10,106 nt of DNA from Bacteroidota bacterium (GTDB lineage Bacteria; Bacteroidota; Ignavibacteria; Ignavibacteriales; Ignavibacteriaceae): assembly GCA_021790055.1 (NCBI GenBank), contig JAJYIL010000073.1, forward strand, positions 1-10,106, written 5' to 3'. The translations under genes and the position numbers were made by a program. The notes below the pieces were generated by a model. The model had not been told where the DNA came from. It ran no database searches and saw only the letters and a program-made list of their open reading frames with translations. Every line of letters begins with the position of its first letter. Position 1 is the stretch's first letter. Below, one piece after another: positions 1 through 7,365 of this stretch.

Positions 1-849
1 AATTACTATGCTTTTAACTAAAATTTTTGTAAAGGCGTTTGAGAATTTAAGTGCATTATCCATTAATTCCGTTACTATAAATTCAAAGTCCTCTTTAAAT
101 ATTTTTACCGGCGAGTCTTCCAATTCAAGCTTTAAATCTTTTTTCCTATTAGCTTCTATAGCCATCCTTATGCAAATCTCTTCCAGTATAGGTACCGAGG
201 ATTCTATGCTGCCTCTCTCCGAGAATGCCGAATGATCTTGCAATGCAAGACCTATTCTTGTTCCTGTGTATCTTATAAATTTCTCAACCGTCTTATGCAG
301 CCTTCGGCTCGAGGCTTCTATCCTAATCACCATATCTAAAATTTCTTCTTTTGTTAAGCTTTCAATTTGTTCACTGATTAATTGTGAGTAACCGATAATC
401 GGGATCAACGGCGTGCGCAGCTCATGAGGCACGTATGCGGAAATATCAAAGAAAATATTTCCAAATTTTTCTTCAAGCTTTTCCTTTTTCTTAAAGTGAG
501 TCTCAACGGATTGAAGCAGTTCTTTTACTCTGAATGGTTTATAAATATAATCATCCGCGCCTAAATTCATGCCCTTACGTAAATCACCTATATCTGCTTT
601 TGCAGTTAAAAAAATAAAGGGAACGGTTGTCGATGCCGGCAGCTTCTGAAAATATTCAAGCACTTGGTAGCCGTCAACATTAGGCATCATGATATCTGAA
701 ATTACTAGATCAGGAATTTCATGCTCAAGGAAATTTATTGCAAATTGACCGTCTTGCGCCGGGATAACATCGTAACCTGCGTTACCAAGAATTTCCCTAA
801 GCATCGATCTAATTTCTTTATCGTCTTCTACAACGAGGATTTTCTTCAT
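1..849 (-). CDS. Receiver-histidine kinase protein (REC-HisKA-HATPase), 3' end outside window
   Basis: I translated this by hand: an open frame of 283 codons starts at the ATG at 849 and is still open at the left edge. Residues 1-120 form a CheY-like receiver, with acidic pocket D9/D10, phosphoacceptor D52, T82 and K104. Residues 130-195 form a HisKA dimerisation domain with the H-box VPHELRTPL, H142 being the predicted phosphorylated histidine. From about 220 a HATPase domain begins, with an N-box (E261, N265, K268). The G boxes lie beyond the edge. There is no membrane segment or PAS domain, so the protein should be cytosolic. Proteins of this kind take phosphate on the receiver to gate their own kinase, or pass it to another regulator. 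The start is supported by AGGA eight nt upstream and by matching the start of the neighbouring receiver. It lies 163 nt downstream of the LytTR regulator on the same strand, so co-transcription is possible but not certain. Confidence 0.9.
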   Translation of the reverse strand, partial: MKKILVVEDDKEIRSMLREILGNAGYDVIPAQDGQFAINFLEHEIPDLVISDIMMPNVDGYQVLEYFQKLPASTTVPFIFLTAKADIGDLRKGMNLGADDYIYKPFRVKELLQSVETHFKKKEKLEEKFGNIFFDISAYVPHELRTPLIPIIGYSQLISEQIESLTKEEILDMVIRIEASSRRLHKTVEKFIRYTGTRIGLALQDHSAFSERGSIESSVPILEEICIRMAIEANRKKDLKLELEDSPVKIFKEDFEFIVTELMDNALKFSNAFTKILVKSIVI

Positions 850-857
850 ATCTTTAA

Positions 858-861
858 TCCT
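858..861 (-). promoter_or_regulatory. Ribosome binding site of the receiver-kinase gene
   Basis: On the minus strand AGGA lies 8 nt before the ATG at 849. This is a reasonable Shine-Dalgarno match and supports that start codon. Confidence 0.5.
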
Positions 862-1012
862 GTTTGTCTTTAATAAAATATTCGAAAAATTTTTTAATTC
901 TTAAATATTTTTGAAATAATTGAGTATTATTAAGATTAAGCGCACCCATATTGAAATGAGCGAATCTATTACGAGTTTAAGCTTGCTTGCGGTATTTATG
1001 TAACATTCTTTT

Positions 1013-1783
1013 TTAACCTGCAAACTTTGATTTAATCCTGCTTGAATATCTTTGGCTGACTATAAATTTCTCATCCGAGCCTTTTAACTTTACAAGATAG
1101 GAGCGCTTAAACCATCTTTCAATTTTTTCTATACGACTTAAATTTATAATAGTTGACCTATGAATACGCAGAAAAATTTTCTGCGGTAATTGGCCCTCCC
1201 ACTGCTTCATTAGCTTGCGGATTAATATTTTTGTCTCATTTACCAGGTAAACTTCCGAGTATTCGCCCTGAGCTTTTATAAACAGTATATCTCCGATCTT
1301 AATAAAATGCTGCCTAGTTTTTGTATCGATAAAAATTCTATCTTCTTCGGATAATAAAGGAATATTTTCAGGGAGATTTGTCCCGGCTAAAAGCCTTTCA
1401 TTATTCATAATTAAATCAAATTTTTCCAGCCTCGCCGAGATGGCTTTTAATATCGTTTCTGCTTTGAAAGGCTTTGTAATATAATCGTCGGCGCCGATTT
1501 CCATGCCTTTTCTCATGTCGGTTAACTCGCTCTTCGCTGTTAGAAAAATAAACGGAACAGCAGCGAAAATATTGTCCTTCTTTAACTCATTTACCACTCC
1601 GATACCGCTTAATCTCGGCATCATTATATCGCAAATTATCAAATCCGGTTTTATTTCTTTTGCAAGCTTAACGCCTTCTAAGCCGTCCTCTGCCGAGAAT
1701 ATTTTATAATTATTTGTCTCGAGCAGTTCCCTTAAAGTACGCCTCAAGACTAAATCATCTTCAATTACAAGAATTTTTTTCAT
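1013..1783 (-). CDS. LytTR-family DNA-binding response regulator
   Basis: This is a two-domain transcriptional response regulator of 256 aa from the ATG at 1783. Residues 1-120 are a CheY-like receiver with acidic residues D9/D10 (in IEDD), phosphoacceptor D52 in CDIMMP, T82 in FLTAK and K104 in TKPF. After a linker, residues about 150-254 form a LytTR DNA-binding domain, with the family hallmark RIHRSTIIN at 206-214 and a preceding FIKAQGEYSEVYL strand region. LytTR regulators bind direct repeats in promoters. An in-frame ATG at 1798 would add five residues (MIPGQ). I prefer 1783 because the receiver begins there and the paralogous neighbour begins the same way, though neither start has a strong ribosome site. 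It lies close behind the large membrane kinase, which is its likely partner. LytTR regulators usually work with LytS/AgrC-type kinases rather than HisKA ones. Confidence 0.93.
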   Translation of the reverse strand: MKKILVIEDDLVLRRTLRELLETNNYKIFSAEDGLEGVKLAKEIKPDLIICDIMMPRLSGIGVVNELKKDNIFAAVPFIFLTAKSELTDMRKGMEIGADDYITKPFKAETILKAISARLEKFDLIMNNERLLAGTNLPENIPLLSEEDRIFIDTKTRQHFIKIGDILFIKAQGEYSEVYLVNETKILIRKLMKQWEGQLPQKIFLRIHRSTIINLSRIEKIERWFKRSYLVKLKGSDEKFIVSQRYSSRIKSKFAG

Positions 1784-1815
1784 TTGCCCAGGTATCATTT
1801 ATTTACTTAATAGGC

Positions 1816-4800
1816 TTATTCACATTTGATAAGCACTGTTACTCTCGTCCCCTCATTTACTTTACTTTCCAATGTCAAACTGCCATTGTGGAGCTCTGCA
1901 GATTTTTTAGCAATTGAAAGACCTAATCCGGTTCCATGAATTGTTCCTACATTCACTCCCCTGTGGAAAGGCTCAAACATATTCTTTTGATCCTCTTCCG
2001 TTATGCCTATTCCATTATCCGAAATTGTAAATGATACAAAATCATTTTCTTTATTAATTATTAAACTAATTGCGCCTCCGTTGGGAGAATATTTTGCGGC
2101 ATTTGAAAGCAGGTTTGTTAGAATGTGTGTTATTAATTTATTATCAATTCTATAGATTTTTTGTTCGAGGTTATAGTTAAATTCAAATTTTAAGTTATTT
2201 GGCGCCGACAGCTTTACATTATCAAATATTGATTTGGCAACTTCATAAAGATTTCCTTCTGCCGGGGTAAATTTAATTTTATCCGAATCTGTCTTATTTA
2301 CAATGGAAACATCAATTATCAATTCATTCATGTACTGAACTGCATTTTGAATGTTCTTAACATATTCAATATATTTTTCTTCAGCCCAGGTTCTTCCGTA
2401 TAATTCAAGAAGGTCGGCAGAAGCAAGTATTGCCGTTAACGGAGTTCTAAACTCATGCGATGCAACGGAGACAAATCTTGACTTGAGCTCGTTAAGCTCC
2501 TTTTCCTTTTCAAGCGTATTTAAAATTTCTGATTGAAGGCACTTTAGTTCGGTTATGTCCAGCATAATGCCGACCATCCCTGCAAATGTTTCATCGGCTT
2601 TTTTAAAAGGTGCCTTATAAACTATTACTTCGTGAACAACGCCGTTTGCATCGTATGCTTTTGTCTCATAGCTTTGCTCATTGTTGGTAATAAAAAACTC
2701 TTTATCCTTTACACCTACGTAATCAGCTACTTGTTTAGGCAGTACGTCAAAAATAGTCTTACCGATTATTTTATCTCTTTCAACTCCATGAAAGACCTCA
2801 AAGGCTTTGTTGCAGCCGGTATAAAGATTTTGGGAATTACGCATAAATATGGGGTTTGGTATTGTATCAATAAGCGTTTGTAGAAATGTAAGCTGGTCCT
2901 GTATTCTAATTTCAGCAATCTTTAGTTTCTCAATCTCCTCGATTAATTGCTTGTTAACTGCATCCAGCTTCTGCGTACGCTCTTCTACAAGCCTTTCAAG
3001 ATGGCTTCTATATTCTTCAAGCTCTTTTTCAACTTTACTTTGCTCTGTGATATCTCTTGAAACCCCGACTAAAGCAAATGGCTGTCCTTTGTCGTCGTAA
3101 ACGCATGAAGTGCTTAGCTGTATCGGGAATTCTGTACCGTCTTTTTTCTTGTTAATTAATTTACCGAACCAACCGGTTATCAAGGTAGATTGTCTTACAT
3201 TTTCAACCAACGGATCGGGATTATTTTCAGAGCGAACGATACTTATATTTCTTCCAATTAATTCTTCAACTTCGTAACCGTAGATTTTTTTAAAAGCATT
3301 GTTAACAAAAAGAATATTATTATTTATATCGGTTATGCTGATTCCTTCGCCGGTACTTTCTACTGCTTTAGCAAGTAGCCTTAGTCTTTCTTCGGCAGTC
3401 TTCCGCTCATTAATATCGCGCGTAACGTTCCTGTATTCAACAACGCTTCCATTTTCGTCACGGACAAATCTTGTTATCTGCTCTACCCAAAAAATTGTGC
3501 CGTCTTTTTTACGGGAACGAAATTCAATTGAAGCGTCTAATGTATCGCCCTTTCTATTGTCTATATAAAATCTTGCTACCCGGCGCAAATCTTCTTCGAA
3601 AACGTATCTAAAAGCCTTATTACCAACCCATTCCTGCGGCTTGTAGCCTGTAAATTGTAATATGTTCGGGCTTACATAAATTATTCGCCCAAGCTTGTCA
3701 GCTATGTAATATATTTCATTTATGTTTTCTACAAGACTACGGAATTTTTCTTCGGACTCTTTCAATGAATCCAGCGCTCTAATCTGGCTTGATATATCTT
3801 CCACAGTCCCATCGTAATAAAAAGGCTCCCCGGCATCGTTATAAATACATCTTGCGTTTTCACGCACGTATATTTCATTTCCGTCTTTCTTCTTCCACGT
3901 TGTTACAAGCCCTGTTATCTTTTCGTTGTTTTCAATAATTTTTTTAAATTTACTTCTTGGATAGTCATGCTCAGAGGTATTTTCAAGCTCGAGATTTCGC
4001 TTCGATAATTCTTCAAAATTGTCATAACCAAGCATTTTAACTAATGCAGGATTAGAAATTAAAATTTTCCCGTCCGGTGTAGTCCGGTAAATTCCTAACG
4101 GTGAATTTTCAAACAGATTGCGGTATCTTTCCTCAGACTCCCTTAATGCGCTCTCAATAATTTTTCTCTCCTGTATTTCGTACTGAAGATCAATGTTCGA
4201 TTTGGCAAGCTCGGCAGTTCGTATTCCGACCATTTGTTCCAAACGCTTATTCATTTTAGTCGATTGTTCCTCAAACAGCTTTCGCTCTCTCAAGTCTCTC
4301 CCCATCAAGAAAAATAATCTGTCGTCATTCCTATCACTTTGAATTATCGATGTAGTTGCGGATATCGGGATTTCCTCATTTCTGCCGGTTATTATTTTAA
4401 GCTCGATTTCTTTTTCCAGAGCGTTTAATAATCTGTCAAAGACAGCCGTACTTCCATCTCTAAGAAATTTATCGAGCCCACTACCGGCAATTTCTTCTTC
4501 ACTGCGTTCAGCCAGCCTGTTGAAAGAATTACTGGACAGTAATATCTCGCCCAGGCTGTTAAATATTATAGCATAATCCGGTGTAGTAGAGAATATTTTC
4601 CTAAGCACATTAACAGGATTTATTGAAAAGGTTTTGTATTTAAATATTCCAAGTGCAAGGAAGCTCAAACCAATAATAAAAAAGATAGAGTTCAACGGTG
4701 GCGCTTCAATTCCCATGTTCGGCAGAATTCCTTCGGTTATCATTGATCCCATCAGCGGTATCAACAATCCAACAGTAATTGAAAGAGCCTGTTTCTTCTT

Positions 4801-5301
4801 CCTGGAATCATTTAGCTTCTTGTAATAACGGTACATTAATACCAAAGAGAAAATCCCGGTTGACACAAAAAACAAGCCTATAAAATGACTGAAAACATTT
4901 TTTGTTTGAATATAATTCCAACCGTACCAGTCATGTACCAAGCTCTTATAAAACAAGCTTGTGAATAGGTGTAAAGCCCATATTATTAAAGCAGGAATAA
5001 AGAATAAAAGGTTCAGTGCTTTGTTTGAATAATATTTGCTTGACGTAAGAACAAGTATAAACTGGTAGAAGGCGAAAGGGTAAAACATCCATAGGAAGGA
5101 AGCCTTTAGCCAGAACTCTGCCCAATATATGTTTGCCGAAATAAGTCTGAAGAATTCACAGAAAGCCGAATAACCTGAAATTAGCGTACTTATTAGAAAG
5201 ACTCTGTTTAATTTTGCCGAAGGATCTCTTGCGACAACTAATGCGCTGAGAAATACAGCCAAAAATAAATTTATAAAGTTAAAAACTTCAAATATGTTCA
5301 T
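1816..5301 (-). CDS. Membrane sensor histidine kinase, 7TM plus five PAS domains
   Basis: This is a sensor kinase of 1161 aa counted from the ATG at 5301. Seven hydrophobic helices lie near 5-25, 34-54, 65-87, 96-117, 137-158, 172-195 and 203-221, resembling the HisKA_7TM sensor region. Five PAS modules follow at roughly 240-338, 390-507, 517-633, 641-755 and 802-920, several ending in the typical PAC pattern (KDG...RDI). Coiled-coil-like stretches lie near 340-390 and 755-800. The catalytic core has HisKA motif SHEFRTPL with H949, an N-box with N1063 and N1067, a G1 box DNGIG at 1095-1099, an F-box FEPF and a G2 box GTGLGL at 1123-1128, so it should be active. There is no C-terminal receiver, and the regulator follows as a separate gene. 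A TTG at 5334 would extend the protein by 11 residues. GGTGG lies directly against that TTG, leaving no normal spacer, so ATG is preferred. The ligand is unknown; no haem- or flavin-binding signature was recognised in the PAS domains. Confidence 0.93.
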   Translation of the reverse strand: MNIFEVFNFINLFLAVFLSALVVARDPSAKLNRVFLISTLISGYSAFCEFFRLISANIYWAEFWLKASFLWMFYPFAFYQFILVLTSSKYYSNKALNLLFFIPALIIWALHLFTSLFYKSLVHDWYGWNYIQTKNVFSHFIGLFFVSTGIFSLVLMYRYYKKLNDSRKKKQALSITVGLLIPLMGSMITEGILPNMGIEAPPLNSIFFIIGLSFLALGIFKYKTFSINPVNVLRKIFSTTPDYAIIFNSLGEILLSSNSFNRLAERSEEEIAGSGLDKFLRDGSTAVFDRLLNALEKEIELKIITGRNEEIPISATTSIIQSDRNDDRLFFLMGRDLRERKLFEEQSTKMNKRLEQMVGIRTAELAKSNIDLQYEIQERKIIESALRESEERYRNLFENSPLGIYRTTPDGKILISNPALVKMLGYDNFEELSKRNLELENTSEHDYPRSKFKKIIENNEKITGLVTTWKKKDGNEIYVRENARCIYNDAGEPFYYDGTVEDISSQIRALDSLKESEEKFRSLVENINEIYYIADKLGRIIYVSPNILQFTGYKPQEWVGNKAFRYVFEEDLRRVARFYIDNRKGDTLDASIEFRSRKKDGTIFWVEQITRFVRDENGSVVEYRNVTRDINERKTAEERLRLLAKAVESTGEGISITDINNNILFVNNAFKKIYGYEVEELIGRNISIVRSENNPDPLVENVRQSTLITGWFGKLINKKKDGTEFPIQLSTSCVYDDKGQPFALVGVSRDITEQSKVEKELEEYRSHLERLVEERTQKLDAVNKQLIEEIEKLKIAEIRIQDQLTFLQTLIDTIPNPIFMRNSQNLYTGCNKAFEVFHGVERDKIIGKTIFDVLPKQVADYVGVKDKEFFITNNEQSYETKAYDANGVVHEVIVYKAPFKKADETFAGMVGIMLDITELKCLQSEILNTLEKEKELNELKSRFVSVASHEFRTPLTAILASADLLELYGRTWAEEKYIEYVKNIQNAVQYMNELIIDVSIVNKTDSDKIKFTPAEGNLYEVAKSIFDNVKLSAPNNLKFEFNYNLEQKIYRIDNKLITHILTNLLSNAAKYSPNGGAISLIINKENDFVSFTISDNGIGITEEDQKNMFEPFHRGVNVGTIHGTGLGLSIAKKSAELHNGSLTLESKVNEGTRVTVLIKCE

Positions 5302-5765
5302 AGCATATTTTTTTCCCAAGCTCTCTAAATGCAACCACCCGATTTAATTTTTTATTGAACGAACATCTGAGAAAATAAATTCGATTAATAAAAACTAAAC
5401 AGAGCTAATTCCCATCTATGTTAAAACCAGTTAACTAATTACTTCCGTACTATTATATAATCGTACAAATTGGTCTAATTTTTTAGCGATTTTTGCAATT
5501 TATATTGAATTCCCGTCAGTTTTTATTCAATGATATTACTTCCCTTATGTCTCCTTTAAGTTTTAGTGTATCGAAGGAAAGGTTATATTTTACACAAATA
5601 ACTTATCAACGCCCTGATTCTTACTTTTTTTCAATTACAAACTAATAATACAAACCTTTTTTTATAAATTCCATAAAAATATCTCAAAATCGGTCATCTC
5701 TTTAATATTGGGATAAAAAATTGGATATTGTACTTATTTTCTATTGATTATGCCGATAATTTTAA

Positions 5766-5786
5766 TAGGTAATCTCCACTCACCTA
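5766..5786. repeat. Small inverted repeat TAGGT-N11-ACCTA
   Basis: TAGGT at 5766-5770 is answered by its reverse complement ACCTA at 5782-5786 across an 11-nt gap. It lies about 165 nt before the xdhA start and could be an operator half-site pair. At five base pairs per arm in AT-rich DNA it could also be chance. Confidence 0.25.
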
Positions 5787-5796
5787 ATTTCGTAAA

Positions 5797-5821
5797 TCGA
5801 TTCTTTCATCTTTATAATCGA
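5797..5821. repeat. Small inverted repeat TCGATT-N13-AATCGA
   Basis: TCGATT at 5797-5802 pairs exactly with AATCGA at 5816-5821 across 13 nt. It lies 10 nt beyond the previous inverted repeat and about 130 nt before xdhA. The arm spacing would suit a dimeric regulator. The match is short, so this is a candidate only. Confidence 0.3.
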
Positions 5822-5830
5822 CGTCTTTTT

Positions 5831-5848
5831 GTGTAATTCGTGTTAATT
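5831..5848. repeat. Short direct repeat GTG(T)TAATT
   Basis: GTGTAATTCGTGTTAATT contains two near-identical copies of a GTG-TAATT unit, joined by C and differing by one inserted T. No coding frame or hairpin accounts for it. It could be a remnant of a dispersed intergenic repeat or half-sites for a regulator. Confidence 0.3.
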
Positions 5849-5937
5849 ATGCCAGAAGCATCACTACGTGCGCGACTTATTATATTTTCTCGGCTTGCAT
5901 GTTCGGAAACTTAGAACTATTTTTCCTGTAAAAAAAT

Positions 5938-5944
5938 GCGGGAA
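5938..5944 (+). promoter_or_regulatory. Ribosome binding site deciding the TTG start of xdhA
   Basis: GCGGGAA lies 5 nt before the TTG at 5950, a moderate Shine-Dalgarno-like match. An in-frame TAA at 5929-5931 excludes any longer start, and the next possible starts would cut into the 2Fe-2S domain, so the TTG is the only sensible start. Confidence 0.45.
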
Positions 5945-5949
5945 TCAAA

Positions 5950-7365
5950 TTGAAAAAGACGATCCGGTTTATTTGCAACAATGAAATTATATCCGCTGAA
6001 ATAAATCCGGCAATTAGTACGCTTGATTTTATCCGTACTGAACTCCATTTAACCGGGACAAAAGAAAGCTGCCGCGAAGGCGACTGCGGCGCATGCTCTA
6101 TATTGTGTGGCAAACTTTGTAATGATATTGTAAAATATAGAGCTGTTAACTCATGTATTTTACCCATAGGAGCTATTGCCGGAAAACATATAGTAACCAT
6201 TGAAGGTTTAAATCAGCAAAGCTTGACTCCGGTTCAACAGTCATTTGTGAAAGAAAACGGCGCTCAATGCGGGTTTTGCACACCGGGTTTTATTATTTCA
6301 CTCACCGGTTCTCTATTTTCCTGCAATGAAATTAATTACGAAAATTTAATTTCTTCTATCGACGGAAATATTTGCCGGTGCACCGGCTATGCTTCAATTA
6401 AAAGATCCGTTAAATCTTTTACAGAAAATTATTCGATAAAAATTACACAGACAAGTGACAGAATTCATAAATTAGTAAGATATAACATTCTACCCGAGTA
6501 TTTTCTTTCAATTCCTCAAAGGCTGAGTAAATTACGAGATTTTGATCATAAAGCTCATACGGGAATACCAGCTGCCGGCTGCACTGACTTATCTATTCAA
6601 AATAAGAATAAGATTGAAAGACGCGGCATAAATCTTATCGACAGAGAAAGTAAATCACCGCATATTTATATTGAAAATAAAGCTTGCCTAATAAGCGCAT
6701 TCACTACGGTAAAGGAAATTTGCGAATCAAAAATCTTAAATAAAATCTTTCCCGGGATTAAAAATTATTTCAGCATGTTTGGGTCCACGCAAATTCGTAA
6801 CCGTGCAACAATTGGAGGAAATATTATCAATGCCTCTCCCATCGGCGATTTGTCGATATTTTTTCTTCCTTTTAATACAATTCTTTATTTTAGAGAGGGG
6901 GAAGAATTAAGAGAGGTCCGGTTATCCGAGCTTTATAAAGGTTATAAGCAATTAGATAAAAAGCCAACCGAGATCCTGGAAATAATCAGTTTCGAAATTC
7001 CGGTGGAAGAATTCAAAATAAACTTCGAAAAAGTCTCGAGGCGAACCTATCTTGACATTGCCTGTGTAAATTCTGCAATATTAATTTTAGCCAATCAAAA
7101 AATTATTAAGCATGTTTCAATTTCGGCGGGTGGTGTTGCGCCTTTTCCCATGCTGTTAAAAGACACGGCTAAATATTTAAAAGGAAAGGAAGTTTGTTTA
7201 ACAAATTTAAAAGAAGCCTGCGTAATTGCATCAAAGGAGATTTCTCCAATAAGCGATGTTAGAGGCTCCGCCGAATACAAAGCTATCTTATTAAAGCAAT
7301 TAATTCTTTCGCACTTTCTTAAGCTTTTCCCAGATATAATTAAAGCGGAGGATTTTGTATGTTGA
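5950..7365 (+). CDS. xdhA: Xanthine dehydrogenase small subunit (2Fe-2S and FAD)
   Basis: This 471-aa subunit carries electrons from the molybdenum subunit through two 2Fe-2S clusters to FAD and then probably NAD+. Residues 1-85 are a plant-type ferredoxin domain with C41, C46, C49 and C69. Residues 90-160 are the helical second cluster domain with C107, C110, C142 and C144 (CGFC and CRC). Residues about 180-350 are the FAD-binding domain, with FGSTQIRNRATIGGN and ASPIGD at 277-300. Residues about 355-460 are the flavoprotein C-terminal domain, with the usual KVSRRTYLDIA segment. Length and order fit Rhodobacter-type XdhA, in which these parts form one subunit rather than two. Two extra cysteines (C53, C57) lie close to the first cluster, and the usual AGGTDL flavin loop reads AGCTDL (209-214). 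Translation starts at TTG. The 3' end overlaps xdhB by 7 nt, so the two are almost certainly translationally coupled. Confidence 0.94.
   Translation: MKKTIRFICNNEIISAEINPAISTLDFIRTELHLTGTKESCREGDCGACSILCGKLCNDIVKYRAVNSCILPIGAIAGKHIVTIEGLNQQSLTPVQQSFVKENGAQCGFCTPGFIISLTGSLFSCNEINYENLISSIDGNICRCTGYASIKRSVKSFTENYSIKITQTSDRIHKLVRYNILPEYFLSIPQRLSKLRDFDHKAHTGIPAAGCTDLSIQNKNKIERRGINLIDRESKSPHIYIENKACLISAFTTVKEICESKILNKIFPGIKNYFSMFGSTQIRNRATIGGNIINASPIGDLSIFFLPFNTILYFREGEELREVRLSELYKGYKQLDKKPTEILEIISFEIPVEEFKINFEKVSRRTYLDIACVNSAILILANQKIIKHVSISAGGVAPFPMLLKDTAKYLKGKEVCLTNLKEACVIASKEISPISDVRGSAEYKAILLKQLILSHFLKLFPDIIKAEDFVC
7347..7351 (+). promoter_or_regulatory. Ribosome binding site of xdhB
   Basis: A perfect GGAGG lies 7 nt before the ATG at 7359, inside the last codons of xdhA. 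This is the strongest Shine-Dalgarno in the window. It fixes the xdhB start and supports coupled synthesis of the two subunits. Confidence 0.8.

Larger units (their letters stand above)
5302..5949. other. AT-rich divergent intergenic region, no gene seen
   Basis: About 650 nt separate the two divergent blocks. The stretch is markedly more AT-rich than the genes and must carry both 5' control regions. On the minus strand there is a perfect TATAAT (5457 to 5452) about 150 nt before the kinase start, but no good -35 partner. On the plus side TATATT at 5881-5886 could be a -10 for xdhA, again with a poor -35. Two small inverted repeats lie in tandem at 5766-5786 and 5797-5821, and a short direct repeat at 5831-5848. 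Short open frames at 5547 (32 codons) and 5750 (28 codons) have no ribosome site and are not called. No riboswitch or terminator hairpin was recognised. Confidence 0.6.

Noticed and set aside
850..1012. Possible terminator between the LytTR regulator and the receiver-kinase gene
   Set aside because: The AT-rich gap has no GC-containing stem followed by a T run on the minus strand, so there is no support for a terminator.
2351..4825. Several plus-strand open frames of 60-90 codons
   Set aside because: All lie opposite conserved PAS, HisKA or membrane segments of the large kinase and show no domain or ribosome site.
5302..5334. Upstream TTG start extending the membrane kinase by 11 residues
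   Set aside because: The added residues are polar and outside the 7TM region, and GGTGG directly abuts the TTG, leaving no normal spacer. The ATG at 5301 begins just before the first membrane helix.
5452..5457. TATAAT on the minus strand as a promoter for the kinase operon
   Set aside because: It is a perfect hexamer, but no acceptable -35 lies 16-18 nt upstream. In DNA this AT-rich a chance match is likely, so it is noted only within the intergenic entry.
5547..5645. Plus-strand open frame of 32 codons in the intergenic region
   Set aside because: It has no Shine-Dalgarno, low-complexity AT-rich composition and no recognisable product.
5880..6200. Minus-strand open frame of 106 codons overlapping the start of xdhA
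   Set aside because: It lies opposite the conserved 2Fe-2S domain of xdhA, has no recognisable domain and no ribosome site, so it is a shadow frame.
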